Positions 15,493 to 21,194 of a stretch of 21,964 nt of DNA are shown here, piece after piece. Every line of letters starts with the position of its first letter. Position 1 is the first letter of the stretch. The position numbers were made by a program, and so were the translations under genes. This DNA is from a virus, in IMG/VR virus record IMGVR_UViG_3300027985_000678, positions 1 through 21,964 of that record; one strand, written 5' to 3'. A model generated the notes under the pieces. That model was not told the origin of the DNA, ran no database searches, and saw only the letters and a program-made list of their open reading frames with translations.

Positions 15493-16674
15493 ATGAAAAA
15501 GGTACTCGAAATGCGCGAAATGCGCGCAAAGGCATGGGACGCTGCAAAGGCGTTTTTGGACACCCGTACCGATAACGGCATCCTCTCAGCCGAAGACAAT
15601 GTGACCTATGAGAAGATGCTCAAGGAAGTGGACGCTATGGCGCATCAGATTGCCATTGAGGAGGACCGTGTGGCAAGAGACGCCGCAATGGCTCAGCCGA
15701 CAAGCTCGCCCATTACGGAGAAGCCCAATGCACAGAACGGCAAGCCCGTCATCCCCAGAGCGACCGCCGAATATCGTGAGGATTTCTTAAACCTCGTGCG
15801 CGGCAAGAAGCCTGTCCACAACGTTATGGAGGAGGGTACAGCTTCCACTGGCGGATACCTTGTGCCTGTGGAATTCGACAGGAACCTTGTCAAGGCACTC
15901 GCCCGTGAGAATGTGATTCGCTCTCTGGCAAAGGTGATCACCACTGCGGCGCCGCACAGAATCAACGTCGCGCTGACGGACGTAGCCGCTGACTGGGTGG
16001 CGGAGAGCGGCGTGTTTACGCCCAGCACCCCCACCTTTAACCAGCTCTCTCTTGACGCTTTCACCCTCCGGGCAGCCGCGCTGGTTTCAGAGGAGCTACT
16101 CCAGGACTCTATGTTCGACCTTGAGGACTATCTCATAAACAATTTTGCTATGGCTTTCGCCGCAAAGGAGGAGCAGGCCTTCTGTGTCGGTACAGGTGAA
16201 GGACAGCCTACCGGAATCTTTACCGCCAAAGGCGGAGATGTCGGTGTAACGACTGCCGGTGCCACAGACATCAAGGCTGATGAGCTCATTGACCTGACCT
16301 ACGCCCTCAAGGACGGATACAAGAGGAATGCAGTCTTTGTTCTGAACAGTGCCACACTTGCCGGTATTCGCAAACTAAAGGACGGCAATGGCGTGTATAT
16401 GTGGCAGCCCTCCCTGCAGGCAGGAGAACCCGACCGTCTGCTCGGCTTCCCGGTATACATCTCCCAGTATGCTCCGACTGTTGCGGCAAACGCATACACC
16501 GTTGCTTTCGGCGATTTCCAAAATTACTGGATCGCAGACCGCAGCGGCAGGACCATTCGCCGGGCAAACGAGCTGCACATCGCCAACCTGCAGACAGGTT
16601 TCTATGCCTTCCAGCGTGTGGATGGCAAGACCGTATTGCCGGAGGGCATCAAGTTGCTGAAGCAGCACTCGTAA
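15493..16674 (+). CDS. HK97-fold major capsid protein
   Basis: A 393-residue major capsid protein. Residues 1-75 are highly charged and helical (VLEMREMRAKAWDAAKAFLD, EDNVTYEKMLKEVDAMAHQI), the delta/scaffold domain that the adjacent protease should remove. Residues 95-393 carry the HK97 fold: EYREDFLNLVRGKK, STGGYLVPVEFDRNLVKALA, AEKE-like AAKEEQAFCVGTGEGQPTGI, and a C-terminal FQRVDGKTVLPEGIKLLKQ. The ATG at 15493 is preferred with GGAGGT at 15480-15485; an ATG at 15478 overlapping the protease stop would add five residues but has a poorer signal. It follows the protease in the same transcript and is followed by the head fibre gene after 13 bases. Confidence 0.95.
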   Translation: MKKVLEMREMRAKAWDAAKAFLDTRTDNGILSAEDNVTYEKMLKEVDAMAHQIAIEEDRVARDAAMAQPTSSPITEKPNAQNGKPVIPRATAEYREDFLNLVRGKKPVHNVMEEGTASTGGYLVPVEFDRNLVKALARENVIRSLAKVITTAAPHRINVALTDVAADWVAESGVFTPSTPTFNQLSLDAFTLRAAALVSEELLQDSMFDLEDYLINNFAMAFAAKEEQAFCVGTGEGQPTGIFTAKGGDVGVTTAGATDIKADELIDLTYALKDGYKRNAVFVLNSATLAGIRKLKDGNGVYMWQPSLQAGEPDRLLGFPVYISQYAPTVAANAYTVAFGDFQNYWIADRSGRTIRRANELHIANLQTGFYAFQRVDGKTVLPEGIKLLKQHS

Positions 16675-16687
16675 GGAGGATTGAACT

Positions 16688-17029
16688 ATGAGCTATAACG
16701 CAAAAAACTACACCGAACAAGGCGGCGAAAAAACCGTTATTGGCGGTACGCTGGAGATTAAGGAGGGAGCCTCGGTGACGGGGCTTCCTTCCTCTCATGT
16801 TTCTGTTGCAACAGAAACCGCTCTCGGCGGGATTAAAGCTGCTGCTAAATCTGAAACCGACACAGTTCCCGCAAGAATCGGCACAGATGGGAAACTTTAT
16901 GTGCCGCCTTATCCCGTGGTAACCAACCAAGCTGCAAGTTCTGCCGAGGATGCTTCTGCACTTCTTGCTGATTTTAATGCCCTACTAACAAAGCTGAAAG
17001 CGGCAGGTTTAATGGCAGCAGACGAATAA
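16688..17029 (+). CDS. Head fibre / decoration protein
   Basis: A 113-residue protein starting MSYNAKNYTEQGGEKTVIGG. The stretch TLEIKEGASVTGLPSS and the later KLYVPPYPV resemble the phage head fibre family (phi29 gp8.5-like, Phage_fiber_2), whose members decorate the capsid surface but are often dispensable. The C-terminal third (SAEDASALLADFNALLTKLK) is helical. Position directly after the major capsid gene supports a capsid-associated role. AAGGAGG precedes the ATG. Assignment comes from remembered sequence pattern and context; biochemical function here is inferred. Confidence 0.8.
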   Translation: MSYNAKNYTEQGGEKTVIGGTLEIKEGASVTGLPSSHVSVATETALGGIKAAAKSETDTVPARIGTDGKLYVPPYPVVTNQAASSAEDASALLADFNALLTKLKAAGLMAADE

Positions 17030-17044
17030 TGGAGGTGAGCGGCG

Positions 17045-17362
17045 ATGACGCCAATGGAACTATTACCCAAGGTTAAGGAAAACCTGATACTCACGCATGA
17101 CGAGGATGACACTCTGCTCCTGCGGCTCATTGCCGCCGCCGTTTCGTATGCCGAAAGCTATCAGCATCTTCCTGAGAACTATTACAGCACTGCCACCATG
17201 CCACCCATTACCGAGCAGGCCGTCATCATGCTGTCGTCCCACTTCTATGAAAGCAGGGATGGCAGCACCGGCGGCTTTTTTGCAGATTCGGTTCAAGCGG
17301 GTCAACAGGTCTGGAATACGGTCAACACACTCCTGCGCCTTGACCGGGATTGGAAGTTATGA
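17045..17362 (+). CDS. Head-tail connector protein (HK97 gp6-like)
   Basis: A 105-residue, mostly helical protein that forms the ring below the portal. The pattern LLPKVKENLILTHDEDDTLL, RLIAAAVSYAESYQHLP, then PITEQAVIMLSSHFYESRDG fits the gp6-like connector family, in which two helices separated by an acidic DE/DD turn are followed by an A..LL.AHFYE.R segment. GGAGGTGAGCGGCG precedes the ATG. The stop overlaps the next start as ATGA at 17359-17362, so the head-completion genes are translationally coupled. Confidence 0.88.
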   Translation: MTPMELLPKVKENLILTHDEDDTLLLRLIAAAVSYAESYQHLPENYYSTATMPPITEQAVIMLSSHFYESRDGSTGGFFADSVQAGQQVWNTVNTLLRLDRDWKL

Positions 17363-17709
17363 ATATGAGTTACGGAAAAATGAATACAACCATCGACATC
17401 ATCTCGACCGAGCCTGTCAAGGACGCGGAGGGTTTCGTTACTACGGGCGACTATATCCTCGCTTCAGTGAGGGCGTATAAGGAAGTCCGTAACACGAGCG
17501 CGAAATGGGAACGGATTATCGGGAGTGCGGCATTCACAAGCGTTACGGCGATGTTTCGCTTTCGTAAAATCCCCGAATTAACCGTCACCACTTCGCATTT
17601 TCTCGCCGATTCGGACGGTCGCTACAACATTGTCAGCGCAGAGGATGTGCGTGGGCGCGGGATGTATGTGGAGGTTCTGGCTGAGAAATTGGAAGGGAGT
17701 GTGAAGTGA
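17359..17709 (+). CDS. Head closure / head-tail adaptor protein
   Basis: A 116-residue beta-rich protein of the phage head closure family (SPP1 gp16-like). Typical features are the MNTTIDIISTEPVKDAEGFV opening, a KEVRNTSAKWERIIGSAAF strand-turn-strand, and YNIVSAEDVRGRGMYVEVLA at the C-terminus. It plugs the connector after packaging and docks the tail. The ATG at 17359 overlaps the connector stop (ATGA); an ATG at 17365 is also possible. Its stop overlaps the next gene's ATG by one base. Confidence 0.87.
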   Translation: MNMSYGKMNTTIDIISTEPVKDAEGFVTTGDYILASVRAYKEVRNTSAKWERIIGSAAFTSVTAMFRFRKIPELTVTTSHFLADSDGRYNIVSAEDVRGRGMYVEVLAEKLEGSVK

Positions 17710-18143
17710 TGGCAAAATGCGAAATGAAAATGCCGGAGGACTTTCTCCTGAAACTCTCCCGTCTGGCGGATAAGACCGATGAAATTATCCCGAAGGTGCT
17801 GGAGGCGGGCGGTGAGGTCGTGCTTGCCAAGGCAAAGAGCAACCTCTCTTCCGTAGTTGGACGCGGCACAAAGGAAAAGTCGCGCTCCACTGGCGAACTG
17901 GAACGCTCTCTTGGACTCTCTCCCGCCAAGCAAAAGCGGGATAGCTCCGGATGGGACATAAAAGTTGGCTTTGCTGAACCGAGGAGTGATGGCGGCAGCA
18001 ATGCTAAAATCGCCAACATCCTCGAATACGGTAAGCACGGCCAGCCGCCCAAGCCCTTTATGAAGCCCGCCAAGTCGCAAAGTAAGAGCGCTGCCATCGA
18101 AGCGATGAAGGCAAAATTTGAAAGCGAGGCGGACGGTGTATGA
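17709..18143 (+). CDS. HK97 gp10-family head-tail protein
   Basis: A 144-residue protein of the HK97 gp10 family, a tail-completion/neck component. It has an N-terminal helical region (DFLLKLSRLADKTDEIIPKV, then VLEAGGEVVLAKAKSNL), a basic middle, and the characteristic C-terminal block IANILEYGKHGQPPKPFMKP ending in a long helix. Start choice is the ATG at 17709, overlapping the previous TGA by one base; a GTG three bases upstream is less likely. The stop overlaps the next start as ATGA. Exact structural role in this phage is inferred from order. Confidence 0.88.
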   Translation: MAKCEMKMPEDFLLKLSRLADKTDEIIPKVLEAGGEVVLAKAKSNLSSVVGRGTKEKSRSTGELERSLGLSPAKQKRDSSGWDIKVGFAEPRSDGGSNAKIANILEYGKHGQPPKPFMKPAKSQSKSAAIEAMKAKFESEADGV

Positions 18144-18478
18144 GCATACTTTTCGAACTGAATACAATCCTGACGCCCATTCTTCCTGTGGAGACGGGCA
18201 TTTTTTCTGATGTGCCGCCCGACGAGTACCTCGTTCTCACGCCTATGACGGATACCTTCACTCTGTTTGGCGACAACACCCCGCTCATCGATGTGTCCGA
18301 GGTGCGGATATCCCTTTATTCCAAAAGCAACTACATCAAACGGAAAAATATGATTACCTCCGCTCTGCTTGGAGCGGAATTTACTATAACTGACCGCCGG
18401 TACGTCGGATACGAAGATGATACCGGCTATCACCACTACGCCATCGATGTGGCGAAACACTATGAATTGGAGGAATAA
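18140..18478 (+). CDS. Tail terminator / minor tail completion protein
   Basis: A 112-residue protein lying between gp10 and the major tail protein, the invariant place of the tail terminator in HK97-like siphoviruses. Sequence features are an N-terminal helix (SILFELNTILTPILPVETGI), YLVLTPMTDTFTLFGDN, a VRISLYSKSNYIKRKNMI segment and C-terminal HHYAIDVAKHYELEE, in line with the gp17/DUF3168-type fold of terminators. Family assignment is by pattern and position rather than by a diagnostic motif. Its start overlaps the gp10 stop (ATGA). Confidence 0.78.
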   Translation: MSILFELNTILTPILPVETGIFSDVPPDEYLVLTPMTDTFTLFGDNTPLIDVSEVRISLYSKSNYIKRKNMITSALLGAEFTITDRRYVGYEDDTGYHHYAIDVAKHYELEE

Positions 18479-18481
18479 GCT

Positions 18482-19084
18482 ATGGCTACTATCGGGCTGG
18501 ATAAGCTCTATTACGCAAAAATCACAGAGGCTGTGGATGGAACAGAAACCTACGGCACTCCCATTTCCCTCGCCAAGGCGATGAAAGCGGATCTTTCGGT
18601 CGAACTTGCGGAGGCCACTCTTTACGCGGACGACGGTCCCGCGGAAATTGTGAAGGAATTCAAGAGCGGCAAGCTCTCCCTTGGCATTGACGATATCGGC
18701 GCTGCGGCCGCTGAGGACTTGACCGGGGCGAAAATCGACGACAACCATGTCGTGGTATCAGGCAGCGAGGACGGTGGTGCTCCTGTCGCCGTGGGCTTTC
18801 GGGCAAAGAAGGCGAACGGCAAATACCGATATTTCTGGCTTTACCGTGTGGTTTTCGGTATCCCCGCCGCCAACCTCGCCACCAAGGGCGACAGCATCAC
18901 CTTTTCCACACCGACCATTGAGGGCACGGTGCTTCGGCGCAATAAGCCGGACGGGAACGACAAACACCCGTGGAAAGCAGAAGCAAACGAAGATGATACC
19001 GGCATTCCGGCATCTGTTATTACAGGCTGGTACACGCAGGTCTATGAGCCGGTATTCGCAATTTTAGGCGGAGGTGAAGACTAA
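18482..19084 (+). CDS. Major tail protein (phi13-type)
   Basis: A 200-residue tail tube protein. The N-terminus MATIGLDKLYYAKITEAVDG and the following YGTPISLAKAMKADLSVELA, ATLYADDGPAE block are hallmarks of the phi13-family major tail proteins. The C-terminal half shows KYRYFWLYRVVFGIPAANLA and ITFSTPTIEGTVLRR. It polymerises around the tape measure to form the non-contractile tail tube. GGAGG precedes the ATG with an 8-base gap. Its TAA overlaps the ATG of the tail chaperone gene by one base, so the chaperone is coupled to it. Confidence 0.93.
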   Translation: MATIGLDKLYYAKITEAVDGTETYGTPISLAKAMKADLSVELAEATLYADDGPAEIVKEFKSGKLSLGIDDIGAAAAEDLTGAKIDDNHVVVSGSEDGGAPVAVGFRAKKANGKYRYFWLYRVVFGIPAANLATKGDSITFSTPTIEGTVLRRNKPDGNDKHPWKAEANEDDTGIPASVITGWYTQVYEPVFAILGGGED

Positions 19085-19473
19085 TGTCAAACGAAAGAAG
19101 CGCCGTTATAAAAATAGGTGAAAGAGAGTATGAAATGCTCCTCACCACTAAGGCCACCAAAGAGATCGCCAAAAGATACGGCGGTCTTTCCAATTTGGGC
19201 GAAAAGCTGATGAAATCCGAGAATTTTGAAATGGCTCTGGATGAAATCGTCTGGCTCATCACCCTGCTCGCCAATCAGTCGGTGCTGATTCATAATCTGC
19301 AAAATCCCGCAAAAAAGCAAGAGCTGCTCACGGAGGAAGCTGTGGAACTGCTCACCTCACCGCTTGAGCTGGGTGAATATAAAAACGCCATCATGGACGC
19401 CATGTACAAAGGCACTAAGCGCCATGTGGAAAGCGAGGACGAAGCGTCCTCAAAAAACGCACAGGTCGGGTAA
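19084..19473 (+). CDS. Tail assembly chaperone G
   Basis: A 129-residue protein equivalent to lambda gpG. Visible blocks are REYEMLLTTKATKEIAKRYG, the helical MKSENFEMALDEIVWLITLL and NPAKKQELLTEEAVELLTSP, and a charged tail. It binds the tape measure and keeps it soluble while tail tube subunits assemble. Seven codons before the stop lies the slippery heptamer that produces the longer GT form. Start is the ATG overlapping the major tail protein stop. In the standard order the tape measure would follow at once; here a three-gene cassette intervenes. Confidence 0.88.
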   Translation: MSNERSAVIKIGEREYEMLLTTKATKEIAKRYGGLSNLGEKLMKSENFEMALDEIVWLITLLANQSVLIHNLQNPAKKQELLTEEAVELLTSPLELGEYKNAIMDAMYKGTKRHVESEDEASSKNAQVG

Positions 19474-19661
19474 GCGATGAAGAATCCTTTGCCCGACTGA
19501 TTTTTTATGGAACGACTCTGCTTGGTCGGGCAGAGTCTGAGGTCTGGCTGATGCCCCTCGGTCATCTGCTCGACCAGTGGGAGATATATAAGCAGTTTCA
19601 CGGACTGTCAAAGCCAAAGCATGAGTACGGGATTGATGAAATCATCCCGCATGGGGTATAG
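19084..19661 (+). CDS. Tail assembly chaperone GT (-1 frameshift product)
   Basis: A -1 shift at 19452-19458 joins the first 125 residues of G to 67 residues read from 19458 to the TAG at 19659-19661, giving about 192 residues. The T part (SDEESFARLIFYGTTLLGRA, VWLMPLGHLLDQWEIYKQFH, ending DEIIPHGV) has the composition of genuine T domains and has no start codon or ribosome binding site of its own, which fits expression only by frameshift. In lambda the GT form recruits the major tail protein while G coats the tape measure. The product is inferred from sequence. Confidence 0.85.
19452..19458 (+). other. Slippery heptamer A AAA AAC for -1 programmed frameshift
   Basis: In the G frame the codons are TCA AAA AAC, which gives the canonical heptamer A AAA AAC, among the most efficient -1 sites known in bacteria. 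The G stop (TAA at 19471-19473) is near and the -1 frame stays open for 67 codons. Downstream GC-rich text with GGTCGGG and CCCGACT (19466-19497) could form a stimulatory hairpin. Confidence 0.9.
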
Positions 19662-19668
19662 CCTTAAA

Positions 19669-19711
19669 AACAAATATTCGTACAAATTACAGTTTTGTAC
19701 GAATATTTGTT
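19669..19711. repeat. Perfect 18-bp inverted repeat, candidate operator of the moron cassette
   Basis: The arms 19669-19686 and 19694-19711 are perfect reverse complements around a 7-base spacer TTACAGT. The core is CAAATATTCGTACAAA. The right arm ends on the first two bases of the TTGACA box, so a dimer or tetramer bound here would control the promoter. As RNA it could also fold as a hairpin at the end of the structural transcript, but it lacks a T tract. A looser outer complementarity, GCCTTAAA at 19661 with TTTAAGGC at 19720-19727, surrounds it. Confidence 0.8.
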
Positions 19712-19738
19712 GACATTTGTTTAAGGCTGTGATACTCT
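19710..19738 (+). promoter_or_regulatory. Sigma-70-type promoter of the moron cassette
   Basis: A perfect -35 TTGACA (19710-19715) is followed after exactly 17 bases by TACTCT (19733-19738), preceded by TGA as an extended -10. The start site would fall near 19745, close to the GAGGTG ribosome binding site of the first cassette gene (ATG at 19757), so the leader would be very short. Having its own promoter is typical of prophage cargo expressed from the lysogen. Confidence 0.65.
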
Positions 19739-19756
19739 TTGATTGAGGTGAGCGTA

Positions 19757-20182
19757 ATGGATATAAAATTTGAAACCCTTATTCCCTTTGAGAAACTCCA
19801 AGAAGAGCCTGATGAAGTGTTCAGAGTAGTTGACATATATGGGCAGGCGGTATTGCTGAAAAACAATGCTCCCGCTTATATCATTATGAAGCCACATGAA
19901 GCCGCGAAAACGAGTCTCCAGCAAGCCGAACCCCGCCAAAAGCCCTCCGCATACACTCTGCAGGAAGCGATGCGGATTGTTCTCTCTGATGCGAAGGATC
20001 ACAAAATGCACGCAGCCGAACTCGCCGATGCAATATATGAGCGAGGGCTATATGTTCAAAAGAACGGCGAAAAAGCAAAATATAACCAAATGCGGGCAAG
20101 GTGCGGCCACTATCCGGAGATGTTCGAAGCGTTAAAGGGTAACATTATTCGCTTACGGACAGAAAACGAATCGAATATATAG
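19757..20182 (+). CDS. Phd/YefM-like N-terminus fused to HARE-type winged helix; possible regulator or antitoxin
   Basis: A 141-residue protein. Residues 1-50 (FETLIPFEKLQEEPDEVFRV, then GQAVLLKNNAPAYIIMKP) resemble the N-terminal DNA-binding and dimerisation domain of Phd/YefM antitoxins, in which a strand-helix unit is followed by a KNN.P.A.I/V strand. Residues 66-135 (TLQEAMRIVLSDAKDHKMHA, ELADAIYERGLY, EMFEALKGNIIRL) resemble a HARE-HTH winged helix, a module found in restriction and chromatin proteins that may sense modified DNA. It is the first gene behind the cassette promoter and operator, with GAGGTG 6 bases before the ATG; autoregulation through the inverted repeat is plausible. Both domain assignments rest on pattern recall. 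It is 11 bases ahead of the nuclease gene. Confidence 0.65.
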   Translation: MDIKFETLIPFEKLQEEPDEVFRVVDIYGQAVLLKNNAPAYIIMKPHEAAKTSLQQAEPRQKPSAYTLQEAMRIVLSDAKDHKMHAAELADAIYERGLYVQKNGEKAKYNQMRARCGHYPEMFEALKGNIIRLRTENESNI

Positions 20183-20193
20183 ACGGTACTGCT

Positions 20194-20739
20194 ATGATTG
20201 ATTGGAATAGAAACGGTAAAATAGACCCTGTTGACATTGGGATTTCTATTGCCATAGCTTCGCAAGACTCTTTTGATTCGCTTGATTTGATGGGTTATTT
20301 GTTCCCCTTAGTACAAGAAATTGACCCAGACCGTAATGTGAAAGGGCAAATTCGGCAATATATGCCACACGTATTGTATGAAAAACGGAATACCGGAAAG
20401 CTTCATAAGTATGGTGCGGGACCTTTCTGCCGTTTTTCTATGTCAAAGAGGTGGCGCGGCGTTTCGGGTGTTTACGCAATATGCGATACTCAGCAACTTC
20501 TGTATATTGGTCAATGCGTGGATTTCGCAAAAAGGTTCAATGCCGGATACGGAATTATATCCCCGCGTAATTGCTATGAAGGCGGGCAACTGACAAACTG
20601 CAAGATAAATGCGATGATTTTAAGAAAATATCTTGCAGGGGAGCACGTCTATCTGTACTTTTATAAAACCAGTGATTATGATCGGGTAGAGCGTATATTA
20701 ATCAGCAAATTTCAACCGCCATATAACGGGCGTGAGTAA
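20194..20739 (+). CDS. GIY-YIG nuclease with N-terminal EF-hand-like loop
   Basis: A 181-residue protein. Residues 88-181 are a GIY-YIG nuclease domain: GVY at 92-94, YIG at 104-106, Arg114 after FAKR, Glu167 in VERILISKFQ and Asn178 in PPYN. All five conserved positions are present, so it should be active. Residues 1-20 read MIDWNRNGKIDPVDIGISIA and match the EF-hand/dockerin calcium loop (D3, N5, N7, K9, D11, D14). Residues 25-87 are helical with a basic end and no family I can name. The gene follows the winged-helix gene by 11 bases and overlaps the next gene by 8. Possible roles: restriction enzyme, toxin-like nuclease, or mobile-element nuclease. The linkage to a regulator and DUF6979-like protein favours defence; this is inference. 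The gene is visibly more AT-rich than the flanking tail genes. Confidence 0.85.
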   Translation: MIDWNRNGKIDPVDIGISIAIASQDSFDSLDLMGYLFPLVQEIDPDRNVKGQIRQYMPHVLYEKRNTGKLHKYGAGPFCRFSMSKRWRGVSGVYAICDTQQLLYIGQCVDFAKRFNAGYGIISPRNCYEGGQLTNCKINAMILRKYLAGEHVYLYFYKTSDYDRVERILISKFQPPYNGRE

Positions 20740-21109
20740 AATTAGAAATGATCAAGAAAGGATTGAATCAATTATGGGAAAATACGGCGAGGTTGCAGTT
20801 AAGGCCGCACGGTACATAAATGAATGCGGCGATCCACGCTCTGCGTGGGAGAAGGCAAGTTGTGAAGTATTCGAACGAGGCAGTTCTTCTCAAAAGAAAG
20901 GATGCCCCAAGAATGCGTTTCTCGGCCTATACGGTGGGAAAGGAAAAAACGCGACATACGCGCAAGCGGCATTAGCGTATCTAAAAGCTAATCCAAACCA
21001 AAATATAACAGCGGATGAGCTTTGGGCAATTATAATGGCTGGCGTTCACAAAGCGCATAACCATCAAATGGATGTAGTTCTTTCGTTGTATAAAGAAGGA
21101 CTAATTTAA
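20732..21109 (+). CDS. DUF6979-like protein
   Basis: A 125-residue protein. Its core MGKYGEVAVKAARYINECGD, SAWEKASCEVFERGSSSQKK, GCPKNAFLGLYGGKGKNATY and C-terminal AALAYLKANPNQNITADELW matches my memory of DUF6979, a family of unknown function seen beside restriction-type genes. The GCPKNAFLGL motif is the landmark. No catalytic motif is evident. The GTG at 20732 overlaps the nuclease stop by 8 bases (coupled translation). An ATG at 20774 with AAAGGA upstream would give a 111-residue product starting at the conserved MGKYGE and is a fair alternative. It is the last gene of the cassette and is followed by a terminator-like hairpin. Confidence 0.7.
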   Translation: MSKIRNDQERIESIMGKYGEVAVKAARYINECGDPRSAWEKASCEVFERGSSSQKKGCPKNAFLGLYGGKGKNATYAQAALAYLKANPNQNITADELWAIIMAGVHKAHNHQMDVVLSLYKEGLI

Positions 21110-21134
21110 ACAATAACAATCCATTACATAGGTA

Positions 21135-21166
21135 AGGCACTCTGGAAACAGGGTGTCTTTTCTTAT
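21135..21166 (+). terminator. Hairpin with GAAA tetraloop and T tail before the tape measure gene
   Basis: AGGCACTCTG (21135-21144) pairs with CAGGGTGTCT (21149-21158), ten pairs including two G-U, around a GAAA loop, followed by TTTCTTATG. This is an intrinsic-terminator shape. I recall such a hairpin just ahead of tape measure genes in related phages, which would make it backbone rather than cargo. Full termination would cut off the tape measure, so partial read-through or antitermination is expected. Confidence 0.6.
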
Positions 21167-21194
21167 GCCCATTTAACCGAAGGGAGGTGTTTTT

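Noticed and set aside
17633-18748. 371-codon open frame on the minus strand
   Set aside because: It crosses four tightly packed head-tail genes in antisense. The composition (serine/arginine-rich, no motifs) is that of a shadow.
20194-20739. GIY-YIG protein as a group I intron or intein homing nuclease
   Set aside because: It is a free-standing gene between complete genes, with its own promoter, operator and partner genes. Neither flanking gene is interrupted.
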